Source: Hepsetus odoe
Taxonomy: Eukaryota; Chordata; Actinopteri; Characiformes; Hepsetidae
Assembly (NCBI GenBank): GCA_017165825.1
Contig: CM029385.1
Coordinates: 1,031,089-1,095,088, forward strand
Direction: 5' to 3'
DNA: 64,000 bases
How positions within the stretch are numbered: position 1 is the first letter of the stretch; each line of letters begins with the position of its first letter. Below, in pieces: positions 32,301 through 47,171 of the stretch. A program made the position numbers and the translations under genes. The notes under the pieces were generated by a model. The model saw nothing but the letters and a program-made list of their open reading frames with translations, was not told the DNA's origin and ran no database searches.

Positions 32301-35300
32301 ACAACAGGAGAAGGATGTTGAAGATGGAGCTGCCAGCAAAGAAAGTTTATGGATGTGGTAAGAGAGAACATGCAGGGGGGGGGGGGAGGCATGAATGAGG
32401 AAGCTGCAGAGGTCAGGAAGACATGGAGACGGATGATCTGCTGTGGCGACCCTTAAACGGGAGCAGACAAAAGAAGAAAGTGACCCTTCAGTATGCAATA
32501 ATCTCTGTTTTAGAAGGACCTGTCCATCCTCTTCTCCTCTTGCCTCACAGCTCTACCTTCAACATCCTTCTCCTGATATACTCCTCGTCTGGACACGCCC
32601 AAACCAACACAGTTTCACGGTCCAACCTGAGCTGTCCCTGTAACGTGCTCATTCCTAATCCTGCTGTGACCTCATCTATTTGACTGCCAGCACAACCCCA
32701 ACCGACCACGACGGGATTACCCAGCAACACTTACCCGGATCTCGTCGTAGGTGGCTCTGTGGTAATCCTTTAGATGTTTGAACATGTTTGTGGTACACCT
32801 GCCTTTGGAGGCCACTTTCTGTTGGCACAGTTTGCAGATGGGGTAATCGTCACACACCACGGACCCCTCTGCGTCTTTGAGGTATCCAAAATAATCCCAG
32901 ACTGGAGACGTCACGTTCTGGGTCGGAGGATGAAGCTCCGGGGGCTCAATACCCCACTCTGTCCTCAGAGCCGTGATTGCCTCCTAAACAGACAAACATT
33001 AGACGTTAGCCCAGAAGCAGGCTGCTTTCTGAATGCACCCCCTGGGCAGACCTGAGAAATGGTATTTCCCTCCAGCCATTTACCTGAACTTCCTCAAACA
33101 CTGACTGGTGCTTCTTGCGGAGATGCCTCAGCATGTTGGTGGTCGGGGTCCCGTCCCCGGAGGCTTTCATCAGCTTTCGAAGGCAGATTTTACAGATGGG
33201 GGCGCCGTCGTCTTGAAGGACGCCCTCCAGGTTTTTGGGATACCCGAAGTGATCCCACAACTTTATGTCGTTCTGACTGTTTGGCGGGTAGAGCTCGAAG
33301 GGTCTGTAGACCACTTTTTTTGCTACTGCAGACTGGAATGGGACACAGGGATTAGTACATGCAGAGAACCTTGAAGATCTGATCTCGAGGAAGACCTACA
33401 CCTACCTTGACTTCTTTGTAAATGTCCAGATGATAAGCTCTTAGGTGTATAAGCATGTTGGTGGTGTTGTCTCCTTTTGCCAACACTTTCTTCTGACAGA
33501 TTCTGCAGATGGGGAACCCATCACACAGGATGGACCCATCTGTATTTTTGGGGTATCCGAAATATTTCCAGACCGGGGACATTGCGTCAGCGTTGGGCAG
33601 GTGAAGCTCCAGCGGCTCTGGTTCGCATTCGGGCCTCGGAGGAATCACTACAGCCTGAGACATCAGAGGAGACGTGACCTTCGTGTCCCAAACACTCCAC
33701 TCAAACCACAACAACTGATGAAGCAACCAAACACATCCCCTGTGTTTAACCCCCACACTCAGTACACCAGGGGGCAGCCATATCCATCACCCGAGGAGCA
33801 GTGACGGGGGCAGTGCCTTGCTCAAGGGTACCTCAGGGCAACCTAGTGGTCTGGGATTCAACCCCAGCCTTCCTATTCTGGGACCTAGTCCCTAAACACT
33901 ACAGCACCACTGCATCACACATTTCCACCGGACCATGAGAAGCACTTCATAAGAACGAGCCGGGAGGAGACCTCGTACCTTAATTTCGTCGTAGGTGGGC
34001 CGGTGATAATCGCGCAGATGCGAGAACATGTTGGTCGTGTTCCCTCCTTTGGCCGAAACTTTCTTCTGGCAAAGTTTGCAGATGGGGAAGCCGTTACACA
34101 CGACCGACCCTTCTGCGTCCTTCGGGTATCCAAAGAACTTCCACACCGCCGACTTGACCTTGTGCGTGGGAGGACACAGGTTGGAGGAGTCCATGTCCTC
34201 CCAGGTGAAGGAGCTGACCACCTCCTGAAAAGGTGGAAGATGATGTTAACATCTGGACGTGTTTCCCAGGGTTTCTGCAGGTTTTAAATGTGGGACACTG
34301 CTAATCTGATGCTTTTATACCAGCGTTTCTAATCTGAGCATTTTCTTGGTGGGACAAAATTCAACATTCATTGTTTTTATTATTTTTTTTTTTTATTTAG
34401 CGAAGCATCAACTAAGCCTAATGCATTGTTCTCCAGCTAGTTCTCGCTGAACTTCCAGTTTCACCTACTGGAAGGAAGCACCATTAAAACAAACTGTTGT
34501 TTGTGGAAACGGCTGTTTTTAAATGGGAGGAGACTCTTAATTTGCCCAAATACCCTTTTGTGAACCACTAGCTGGATGGGATACAAAAAAAAAAAATCCC
34601 CTTTAGTTGGATAAAAATTCTTCCCAAAAACTGATGAATTGAAAGAAACGTCAAAAAAAAAAAGATATGAAATTCACAATCTGTACATTTTAAGATCTTT
34701 CAAAATTGAGACTTTTTGCAGAAACCCTGGACGATCTGACAGTAAAATCTTCCCCACTGCACCTCTGGCTCGGTGTAGACGGCGCTGTGGTTCTCCTTCA
34801 GGTGCTGCCTCATGTTTCTTGTCGTCTCACCCTTGGAGATCAACTTCCGAAGGCAAAGTTTACAAAAGGGCGCCCCGTCTTCTTGGAGGACTCCCTCTGC
34901 ATCCTTCCTGTAGCCAAAGTGCTCCCACAAGGTCGGGTCGTACTGCGTGCTCGGCGGGTGGAGGTCTTCAGGCGTGTACGTGTCCTCGAGTGTCTCGTTT
35001 GTGACTGCAGACTGAGAGAAGACACACAAGGTGGACATGAGGACTACAAAGGACATAAAGCTGCACAGACGACACAACGGCAGGTTGACGCTGAAGTGAG
35101 GGCGTCTACGTACCCGGATCTCGTCGTAGATGGACCGATGATAATCCTTCAGATGTTTGAACATGTTGGTGGTGTTTCCTCCTTTAGACGCCACTTTCTT
35201 CTGACACAGTTTGCAGATGGGAAACCCGTCAGAGACCACCAAACCCTCCGCGTCCTTCAGGTACCCGAAATATTCCCACACCGGTGACGTGACGTTCTGA

Positions 35301-38300
35301 GTCGGTGGATGAAGCTCTGAGCACTCGTTTCCTCCTTCTGCTCTCAAAACCGTGATTGTCTCCTGGGGAAGAAACAAAATCCTTGAGCAAACAAACAACC
35401 GAACCAAACCTTCCATCCATCTATCCATCCATCCATCTGAACCAACCCATCCATCCGTCCGAACCAAACCGTCCATCAATCTGAACCAACCCATCCATCC
35501 GTCTGAACCAAACCGTCCATCCATCCATCCCATCATTTGTCCAAACCAAACCATCCCATCCATCCATCAATCCATCCTAGCCAAACCATCCCATCCATCC
35601 ATCAATCCATCCTAGCCAAACCATCCCATAAATTCATCCACAACCTGCAACCTTCTGCTTGGGAGGTAACAGTGCTACTCACAGCACCACCCAAATATAA
35701 AAGCGCCTACAGTAAGTGATTCCTCCTGCAGAACGGAACTGGTGATCACCTGGACTTTATTGTAGAGCGATTCGTGCTTTTTGCGAAGGTGTCTCAGCAT
35801 GTTGGACGAGATGGTGGCACCTTTAGAAGCCGTGTTGAGCTTCTGGAGGCAGATCTTACAGACGGGCGCTCCGTCATCTTCAACTACACCATCTGCGTTT
35901 TTGGGATACCCGAAATGATCCCACAACCTTGAGTCGACTTCACCGTCCGGCGCCGAGAGCTCAGCGGCCTTGTAGACCTGTTTCTTGGCAGCGGGCTGGA
36001 AGACACAACCAGGAGTCACGTTAAGACACGCTGACGGAACTTTAGAGGGCCAGTTTTAAACTGGGCGTGAGACCAGATTAAGGTTACCTTGATCTCTTTG
36101 TAAATATGCAGATGGTGGGTCTTCAAGTGTAAAAACATGTTCGTCGTGTCTCCGCCTTTGGCCTCCACTCTTTGCTGGCACATTCTGCAGATGGGATACC
36201 CGTCAAAAACCACCGACCCCGACGTGTCTTTCAGGAAGCCGAAATATTCCCACACTCGAGATAAGAGGTTCTGCGTTGGCGGATGAAGGTCCGGAGCCTC
36301 GAGTCCATCTTCGTCCCTTGAGGAAGAAACCGCTGCCTAAAAGAGATGAGGTGAAGCAAGGCCTGTTATTCTGAACGACCAATGGCCCATATCGTTTAAA
36401 TCCGGGATTATAGGAACATAAAAATTAGGTTTTATATATTTATTTCAATATTTATGGTTCATTTGAAAGAAACTAGGCTTTGAAATGTCTCATTTCATAA
36501 CCAGTGCATTTGTGAGGTGATAAAACCAGAGTTTCAGCTCAGAGAGCTTCTAAATCTCCTAAATTGCCCTCAAAGGAGAAGATAAATGAGAAAAATAACC
36601 TGATAGAGCTGAACACTAGATGTTCTGCTGCTTTCCAGGAAATGCACGATGGAGAAGATCAGAGAAAATTCAGAGACCATGAGGTTACCTGAACTTCCGC
36701 AAAAGCACTTTCGTGATTCTCCTGAAGGTGTTTGGTCATGTTTGACACCGTCTCGCCGCCAGACTCCAGAGTTTGTTCACAGAGTTTACAGACGGGACCA
36801 CCGTCCTCCACGCTCCTGTCCTCGGCTGCTTTGGGAAACCTAAAAAACTCCAGTAGCTTTGAGTTTTGTTGTCTTCTGGGGGTGAAGAGCTCTGAAGACA
36901 CAGATGATCCCAAACCAGCAACCACCTCGTCTGCAAAGCCTGGCTGAGAGGAGGAAAAGAAACACGTTTTCAATCAACCATCAACTACGAACTTGAGCCC
37001 AGCTTCATTCGTCCTTCCAATAAAACTGCAGAAAGGAATAAATCTACGTTAATGAAGGTGTTTACTGATGTTTACTCTTAACTCCAATTTACAAACGATG
37101 TCGATTCAAACTCTTTCAATCATTCACGCCAAATTACATCCTTTCAAACTCCCTCCATTCAACACTCGGCATCCTCTGGAGAACCACACAAACATCTTAA
37201 AAAAACTAACATCCGAACCCTCCTTTAAATCCATCCATCCATCCATCCGAACCCTCCTTTAAATCCATCCATCCATCCGAACCCTCCTTTAAATCCATCC
37301 ATCCATCCATCCATCCATCCATCCGAACCCTCCTATAAATCCATCCATCCATCCGAACCCTCCTATAAATCCATCCATCCATCCATCCGAACCCTCCTAT
37401 AAATCCATCCCTCCATCCATCCAAACCCTCCTATAAATCCATCCCTCCATCCATCCGAACCCTCCTATAAATCCATCCATCCATCCATCCGAACCCTCCT
37501 TTAAATCCATCCATCCATCCATCCGAACCCTCCTTTAAATCCATCTATCCATCGATCCGAACCCTCCTATAAATCCATCCATCCATCTGAACCCTCCTTT
37601 AAATCCTTTTATCCATCCATCCAAACCCTCCTATCCATCCATCCATCCATCCGAACCCGCCTTTAATCCATCCATCCATCCATCCATCCATCCATCCGAA
37701 CCCGCCTTTAATCCATCCATCAATACCAAACAATCCAACCCATCCATCCAAATCCTCCCATGAATCCATCCATCAGTCCATTAATTCATCCGAACCAAAT
37801 AATCCAACCCATCCATCCGTCTATCCGAACTCTCCTTTAAACCCATCCATCCGTCTATCCGAACTCTCCTTTAAACCCGTCCATCCGAACCAACCCATAA
37901 ATCCAATCCATCCAGCTTTCAAGGCCTTGAAGTTTTCCCCTCAAAGCTTTTTGTCAGACCCAGACGAGTTCCATTTTTAAGGTGGAACCTGAACAAGAAC
38001 TTCAGAAAGAACTTCACTGCAACTTTGACAGCAAGTGACTGCGTGACCCTCAGTGTTATTTTATTCATTTACGCTGCTGTTTGTGTTTATCTCGACTCTG
38101 CACCTACTAAACGAGAGACGGAGTCAGAATTACATCCAGAAACCTGAACTGGACCATTTTTCTTTCTTTCTTTCTTTAAACGTTTAGCATTTTGTCTTTC
38201 GCTGATTTCAGCCTGTTCCACAACAGCAACTGAAGACTTGAACATTTAGTGCAGCACGAAAGAAAACACAGCGAGACAGAATGAACTTACCCTGATTTCC

Positions 38301-41300
38301 TCATAGACGCCCCGGTGATGGTCCTGGAGATGTTTGAACAAGTTGGTGGTGTTCCCGCCCTTGGCCGCCACGTTCAGCTGGCAGATTTTGCAGATGGGAA
38401 ACCCGTCACAGACCACCGTACCGTTGGCGTCTTTCAAGTAACCGAAATATTCCCAGACCACAGACTTCACCCTTTGCGTTGGAGGGTAAAGAACCGGGGG
38501 CGCCAGTCCGTCCTCTTCCCTCAGCGAGTTCGTGGCCAACTGGAGGAAAATTCCATACATTTCATCAAACTCTAAAAAGTTCAGCCATCTTTACACACTA
38601 AACAAGAGATGGACGTACCTTCACTTCGTAGTAGACCGATTTATGTTTCTTCCAAAGATGTCTGTACAGAAACTGGGTGTTTTCTCCTTCGCAGGACACC
38701 TTGATTCCACAGATTTTACAAATGGGATGTCCGTCCACCTGGAGAACGTCTTCTGCATCTTTCGGGTAGCCGAAATGCTCCCACACCGGCTCCAGGAGAT
38801 CCCTCGGTGGGTAAAGTTTGGACTGCAGGCCAGCGTCCTCGGACTGCCCCGGAACCTCACTGTCCTCGCCGGGGTCCACGTCTTCGCCGGACAACTGGGT
38901 TAAAGAAAGGACACGTTCTCACCACCAGAACAAACCGTGAGTGGAACATGAATAACAGAAGACCACGTTTACAGCCGATCACTCATCGTGTCGTGAAGTT
39001 CACGTCTGGATGGGGATGATTCACATGCTGTGTGAACCCTTTGAAACCAGATTTAAATGTGAATCGGGGTCTGAGACACCTCTAATCCAGTTAAAGGAGT
39101 GGAAACCCCTCGGCTCCGCTCGATCTTCTGCTAATTTCCGTTTTTGTGTCGAGACGAGGCTGAAGGTCTCTCACGTTTTGTGTAGTTTAGAACCTTGTGG
39201 TGTTTATGGGTTTGAATGAATTAGTGCTTAAAATCGGGGTTTTGAAAGAGAAGGAACCAAACAGCTTCTCAAGTTCATTTTGGAAAATGAGTAACTACTA
39301 CTTCCTGTTTTTAATCTTTACTTGTTAAATTGTACAATTATTTAATTTAATCCCAAAGATTTAATCTGAGTCTAACCCCTGTCCAGTAAACCTCAAAAAT
39401 CAGATGACAAATAATCCAGTTTTAAACATTAACAGTTTCATTTTTAAGTAATAATAATCAGGTTTATTCAACAGACAATTATCGAGTGGATAAAATCTAA
39501 ATAATAATAATAATAATATTAATAATTACAGAAATGTTTTTTTATGCACAAGGGTCATATGGCTGGAGGAGAATAACTTCCTTAAGATTTTTTTTCACCC
39601 CGATTATTTTACTTAAATACATTTTTTTTCCCCGCAAAAAGTGTTCGAGCTTGAGGACTCTTAGGGTCTCTTAATTCCACAGCTCTACATTTTTAGAGCA
39701 GTTTTTAAACGCCTCCATTTAGAACTTAAAATAAAAATTTCAGATTTAGGACGACGAGTCGACGCTCTTAAATCTTCCTGAATCTCCGAGAGTGAAAGGC
39801 GCGGTCGTGGTCGGTCTCCCTCTCCGGGTTAAGACCGAAAACATTAAAGTGACGTAAGAGCCGGTTTACCTTCATTTCCGTGAACTCTGCTTGATGGTAG
39901 TTCTGCAGGTGGACCATCATGTTGGTGGTACTTCCTCGTTGGGTGCTGACCTTCCGGAGGCACAGTTTACAGACCGGGAATCCGTCGGGAACGACGACGC
40001 CTTCCGAATTTTTGAGGTATCCAAAATACTTCCAGACTGCTGACTTGAGGGCGATTTTGGGTGGGTGGAGTTCGTCCGGCGACGCCTGGACGGGAGGAGG
40101 ACGGATCCTTTCCTTGTACTGTCTGGGAGCTCCGGTTTTCAGCTTCAGCTCCGCAAACAGAGAGTTGTGGTGGAACTTGAGGTGCCTCAACATGTTGGAC
40201 AAAATCCCTTGTCTGGAAATGATGGAGCGCCTGCAGGCTTTGCATTTGGGGTGCTCGTTCTCCTCGATCACGCCGTCGGTGTTTTTCGGGTAGCCGAAGT
40301 AGTCCCACACCGGGGACAGAGGAAGTCTCGTGGGCGGGAACAGTTCCGGCAGGTCGCCTCCTTCGTCCCCGCTCCCCAGCGGCAAAGCATCGGTTGCCAC
40401 CTGAAGCATTAACAGAAGGAGCCTTTAGACCAGAAGGACCAATAACGTTCTCCTCTGGCATCTTGAAGAACATTTTAGACTGAAAAAGTAAGAGTTCAAA
40501 CCAGAAGGGTGTGAGAACTGTTCCAGACTTAGTTTGAATTTAACAGAGAAGTGAAAGTGAAAATGACCAACAACTATTGTGAAACAAAGAAAAAGCAGCC
40601 CCTGCTTTTTAGCCGCTGTATCCAGCACCCAGCAAGCAGCAATGGGAACGGTACCTTGCTCAAGGGCAGCCTACTTGTCTGAGATTCAAACTCATGACCT
40701 TCCAGTCCTGGGGTGTAGTCCCTGAACACTGGACCACCGCTGCCCCGGGTGAATCCAACAGTCCACAACGCCACTCCATCTCCCGGCACTTTTCTCAGAA
40801 CCGCGTTTTTGTGATCACCACTAGTTTTAGTCCTGTTTTCACAGCAATGGTCCATAAATCAAGGGCTCAGACTGAATCTAAACAGCTGAAGCATTTGCTG
40901 TTCCTGCCCAAGAACCACAACCCCAAGTGTCTCCAGGGAGACCGTCCTTGCTAGCAGGGAACGTCTGCTAAATGCCACAAACGTAAAGTCGTTTCCTCCC
41001 GAGTGACGCTGTTGGCCGTGCAGCCAGGTTTCCAGCCACCTGCTCGGTTTTGGGTTTACAGCAACATCTGATCTCCCTCAACCAGTCCCACCAAACTCAG
41101 GGACACTCTGCTTCAATATGTCCACTATCTAGATGGACTTTCAGTGTCTGACGGCCCACGATTGAATGATTTCATCCCATCGTGTCTCGGCAAGAACAAA
41201 TTAATATATAAATATGAATCACAGCTTTATTATCAAAGATCTCTAGAACTTTAGCTCCAGAACGTCGCGTGGTCGACAACAGGGTCGTTGAACATTTTCC

Positions 41301-44300
41301 GCACACTTTTCAAAAACGCAATTAACACTCGTTTCAAAGAATCTGAACATTGTGACCAAAATATTGAGCACCGTCTCGCCAACCCTGTTCCGACAGTTCA
41401 GCTGGTCTTTCACGAGCTGCCAGCCAAAATCAACCACCACAGGAAGAGCATGTGTGAAGCTTATTGGTTCAGAAATTCTCTTTTCTAACCATCTTTTGGG
41501 ATGGGAGGAATTCTTACCGAGCACTAAAATCTTGAGGTAAAGAGGTTTTACCTTCACGTCCTCATACTTGGCCTGATGGTGGCGCCGCAGGTGGTTCAAC
41601 ATGTTTGAAGTGGTTCCGTCCTTCGACGCTACTTTCCGGAGGCACATTCTGCAGAGCGCGAACTCCTCCTCCTCCTTCACGAGACCTTCTGCGCTCTTGA
41701 GGAACCCAAAGTATTTCCAGACGGGTGAATTCCGGTGTTTGAGAGGTAGGATCTCCGTCGGCTCCAGGAGTTTCAGTTCTGGTCTCGCTGAGCCAATTAT
41801 GTGCTAAAGGGCAACAAAACAGAGGTCAGGTCACTCTGACTCCAGCCTCCTTTACTTTTTGGTCAAATGATCAAACCTCTGAAAGAAAAATAAGCGACTA
41901 TGTAGATATTTACGCACCGATGAGACACAACGTTAAAAAGCACGGTGAAGGCAAAGCTGCTGGTAATGGGTCCTGATACGTGGAGGGACATCAGGGAGCG
42001 AGTGAGGAGTCTCTTCTTGTTGAAAGAGCGTAAAGATCTGAGAATCAAACTTGGACAAGAAGACTGGGTCAGAGCACAGGTCTTGGGTGTTCCTGGAATC
42101 CAGTGTTCAGAACCGACCAAAAGGGCTCCAAGGAAGGACAAGCGCTGAAGCGGAGACGGGGCCCAGGACAGCGAGACTCACATGGGACCTGATTCCACAG
42201 AAGAGCTGCAGAGGGCCAGGTGTCCACGAACCCTGTCCACTTACGGTGGACATCAGAAATGGACCATGGACGTGGACTGGACTGATGAGAGACTCTTTCT
42301 CCACGTGGACGTCCAGGAGTGTGTTCTTACCTGGGAAAGAGGCCAGGATGCTGTATGGAAAGAAGGCATCGTCCGTGTGATGGTCTGGACAATGATCTGC
42401 CGATTCATGTGGACACTGGGACCCAGTCCCTCCCTTCATGGTGATGGTGTCCCCTAATGGCAGGGTCCTCTTTCAGCAGGTCAACGTCGTGAAGACACTG
42501 TTCAGGATCAAAGGAGTTCCTCCGGATTCCCTACATCTCAATCCCATCCAACGTTTGGAAAACTAGCCTGACCTGTGGAGGCCTCACCTCAAAGCTTGCA
42601 AGACATTTCAGGTAACATCCTGGTGCAGATACCACAGCACACCTTCAGAGATCTTGCGGAGTCCATGCCTTGAAGACTCAGAGCTGTTTCGGGACCATAA
42701 GGAGGATCCATGGCATATAAAACAGGTGGTTTTAATGTTATGGCTGTTTGGGGGAAACCTTCAACTGCGATACTCGTCAAAACGGTGCTTTTATGCTCTT
42801 TTAATTTTTATCTCCTCTTTAAATAAAACACGTTCACTGCAACCCGTAAAAAACAGCGGTGTATAAAGGAGGGTTTTACCTTCAGTTCTGCGTAAACGGT
42901 CTGATGGTGCCGCTGCAGATGGCTGTGCATGTTGGAGGTGTTTCCATCTTTAGATGCCACCACCTGGTGGCACAGCCTGCAGATGGGGAAACCGTTCTCC
43001 TCCACAACCCCCTCCGCGTTCATGACAAACCCAAAAAGCTTCCACACGCCGGACTTCCGGGGGTTTTTTGGCGGAAAGAGCTTTAACTGTCCTTCTCCTT
43101 CCATAATCGGAAGATCAAAGCTGGCAGACGTCCCAGGCTGAGCAGAAAGAGACGACAAAGGCAAGCGACCCTTAAAAATGTCACTTATTTATCGGTACCG
43201 AGCCCTTTTCACATTCCTATGAAGTGCTGCACAATCTAATTCTCCGTAACTCGTTACCATGACGTCAGAATTGAAGCTGTGCTGCAGAAATAAATGTCTG
43301 GACATCATTAAAAGACTGATCGATATTCTCACTCTTACTTCTAGGGCTTCTGATCCACCAAGGTTTATATTAACACAGTCTCAGCGTTTGCCTAGCGCTC
43401 ACATCTCCTCCGTTTCCAGCGGTTACCAGGAACCGAGCCGCCCAGTTCAACGACCCGCTCCGTTTAGATACCAGTAAACGTGTTCTGTGGTAGGACGGTG
43501 CCGCAAACACAGACACTTTCACGGGGGCTTTTCCACCGGCACCAGGAACCCAAGAGCGCACCAGAACCACAAACCCGGTGCAAAACAAATTCCCTAGCAG
43601 CACCAGCACCAGGAAAAGCCCAAAAGTTGTTCTGCTATTGAGCCAGAGCGGTTCTAGATACGGCTCACGCAAGTTCTCTTCACAACACGGTTTGGGAACG
43701 GCTCGATTCTGGGAACCGAAGGAAGAACCCCACAAGAAACTCTGAACTTCCTCCAAACGTTTCACAGCCTCACACTGATGAAGTGTCTGATCAAACACAC
43801 TGGAAAATAAATCAAACTCCTGGTTTCAGACCACCCTTCACACCTAGATCATCCCAAAAACCTTGTATCTCCTGGTCTTGGGTCACTAAACTTCAGCTTC
43901 TCTGTACATGGTGAGAACATCTGACTTGTAGACTCCTATAGCAGAGGACCTCCTATAAAGTCAGCAGCGAGTTTATGGATTTATAAAGGAAACCGGGTCG
44001 TACCTTTGAAACTGGACACACGATCTGATGGTGGGCCTGAAGGTGGTATCTCATGTTGCTGGTGTTGCAGGACGATCCAGGAGACACGCTCCAGCCGCAG
44101 ATCTTACAGCTGGGGGTACTGTCCTTGTTGGCCGCGTCGTCGCTGCCGTACCCGAAGTACTGCCACACCGCCGAGCGGACCTGCCGCTTCTGTCGGGGGG
44201 ACTTGGGGAACCTCCTGTCGGTGTAATCAGCGTCCTGGTCGTCGGCGTCCACCTCAAACTTCTCCTCCTCGCTGTGCCAGTGTCTCTCCATCTCCTCCAC

Positions 44301-45957
44301 GTCCTCTTCCATCTTCAGCTCCTTGTCCGAGTCGGAGGAATCCCATTCGGTCCAGATGGCGTCCACTTTCTGAGACGAGGAAATAAACAGGACGGGGTGA
44401 AACTGGTTTTTGGGGTCTGACAGATGTTTAGATCTCAAATTTCATGATATTGTTCTAGAAGAGCAAAATATTTGGAACAACAGGCTAAAAATCTTAAATC
44501 TAAATGTAAAAAAACAAATTAGGATAAATATAATTCACATTCAAGTTCTAATCCAGGAAATCCCGATTCAGATTTTTCGGTGGAGTGAGCCACCAGGCGG
44601 AAGCGTTTAGGGACGAGGTCTCAGGATCGGAAGGTCAAGGGTTCGAATCCCGCAACAAAATCCATCCTCTGTATTTAACCCACACACACCGTCCCGCAGG
44701 GGGCAGCCATATCCAGTACCCGGGGAGCAGTAATGGGGGCGGTACCTTGCTCAAGGGTACCTCAAGGGAACCTAACAGTCCGGGATTCGAACTCACGACG
44801 TTCCGATCCTGGGGCCTGGTCCCTAAACACCAGACCGCCGCTGCCCAAGAACCCACCTTGGCTTTGTAATAGGCTGCTGTGTGGAAGTCCTGCAGGTGTC
44901 TCAGCATGTTGGACGTGTTCCCCCGTTTGCACGCCACCTTCTGCTGGCACAATTTACACGTCGGGAAACCGTCGTCCTCGACCTCCCCCTCCGGGTTTAT
45001 GAAATACTCGAAGTGCTCCCAGACTCCGGAGTGAGACATCTTGTTTGGAGAGAAGTCCCAGAGCATCGAACGGGCCCGTTTTGGCGGCGGCGCCTGGTCT
45101 CGCGGCGCCGCTTCTTCGTCGGCCTCCAGAATCACTTCCATCTGCAACAGCGGCAGATCGTCGAGTGAGGTGACCGTCTACGTCGGAAAAATTCAGTTCA
45201 ATTCAACTCCAACCAACAGTCTGACATGATCAGGACAGAGTCTGAGGGACACTCAACCCAAAGATGAAACATGTCCAAGTGGACTGAACTGGCTTTACCT
45301 TTCAGACTGGAGCTCCCGAAGCCGAGAACCGCGTTTCGGATGCCTTCGTTTCCGCCTTTTAAACCAGTGGGAGGTTCTACTACTCAGATCGGGCGTTTCT
45401 TCCTTCTCGGAAAACCGATCTGGACTTTTGGGAATAACGATACGCGCCCGGCTGCGCCAATTTAAGGCTTTCTCTGGGCGGCGGCCGGGTCTTCTTAACT
45501 GATTTGTGCACTTCGGCACAAAGAGAGTCAGGTGCAGGTTTAGGACGTCCCAGCAGAACCAACACCACAACCCCCACCTCCCAACAGCCGTGGTCGTTTC
45601 AAACCCCAAACATTTGTTTACTGAGTGCAGCTTTGACCCATTTCTGCTGAACTGAGGTTCTACGGTTCGAGGAACCCATCTGATCATCGGTTTAAGTTCA
45701 GCAGGCGACGGTTCGAGGCTGTTTTAACCCTTCGAGCCTCCGTCAGCGCATCTTTTGCCCCCCGTTTTTTAAAAAGCGGTAATTTCGTTCGGCTTGTTCT
45801 GCGAGGTCTCGGACGGCACTCGAGGTTCTGAACGATGTTGGTTTATTATTTTCAAAATTCAAGAGATTTTCATGAAGCTTGAAGGGTTAAAGTGAGAAAG
45901 CAAGTGTACCATGACATCCTTAGTGGTGTGCGTTTCAACAACCAAGACCCAAATACT

Positions 45958-45991
<34 letters not shown>

Positions 45992-47137
45992 CAACACACA
46001 CACACACACGCACACCTCAACACACCTCCCTGGATGGTTTAAAGAGCCCAAATCCCTCAAATCCCCTGCTTTGCTGAACCGCAGCACCTAAACACTTTCC
46101 AGTCCATCAGTAGAAGTGGAGCTGTTCACAAAAACCAACTTGCACGCATAGACCAATCCAGCCTATAGGAGTTGAGCTCCGCCCCTTTATGACGTTATAA
46201 GGAGTGCTTTCTGAACGTGTCAGCCAATCAGAACGAAGCTTACTTGCATAGAATCGCCGCTAAAGGCACCAAAATCCAAAAGGAGAAGAAATCCTGGAAA
46301 AACAAACTACGGCTGAGGCTAGAAAAAGGGAAAAGCGAAGGATGTGGGCCCTTAAAGTTCCGGTCCCGGGTCAGGTTGAACACCGATCCGGTCTGGACTT
46401 TCGGGAGTGCCTGGAAACAAGCTGCTGTAAAAACTGCCCGTTAGCACCGAAACATACCCTGCCTTCGCCGTCGGCCGGAGTCTTCCTCGGCCGTCCCCGC
46501 CTGGCCAAGGTCTTCTTCTGTCTCCTGGGCCGTCCTCGTGGGCGCTTCTGAGGGACGTCCCCCCCCTCGGTCTGGCCTGGGGAAGACGGGCAGTACAGGG
46601 AGAGGAAAAGGGTGTGTGTTAGTGCTGCACACGTCCATCGAAGCTGGTGTACCATTTACACGACACCCGTCACCGAGGTCGACCTGCAGCGGCGGATCTA
46701 GAACCAGTAATCGCTTTCAGAGCCGCTGGAGCAGAACTCGGCGAGAAGACCAGCCGGTTAGATCCTGCACTTAAACCTGGACTTAACAACAAAAACAAGA
46801 CCTGAAGCACAAGAGCGCCAGCGTCAAATCAGCACCAGGTTTAACCAGAACCTCCGGTGTGAGGATCACAGTGACACACACACACAAACACACACACACA
46901 CAGTAACGTGTGCAGGTGATCCTTCAGACTCAGGACTTTACTAAAACAGAACCAGTCACATGCTTTCTGCCAAAAACGAGTCGGACTGAAAGTGCAAAAA
47001 CCTCTTAACTAATTCATTAATAAACCCGCCCCTCGATTACAGCTCGGAGGGGTCAACAGTTACACATGCAGAACTCCCCAGTGTGTGTGTGTGTAAGTGT
47101 GTAAATGTGTCTGTATGTGCAAGAGTGAGTACTTGTG

Positions 47138-47171
<34 letters not shown>

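Noticed and set aside
37205..37920. Regular repeat-spacer look, CRISPR-like
   Set aside because: Units vary in length, the 'spacers' are near identical, and the host is a vertebrate; it is a minisatellite.
45295..45687. Possible extra exon (RARIVIPKSPDRF ... FKRRKRRHPK) between the AT-hook and first BED exons
   Set aside because: Its donor is in phase 2 while the flanking exons require phase 0 in and out, and the acceptor is weak.
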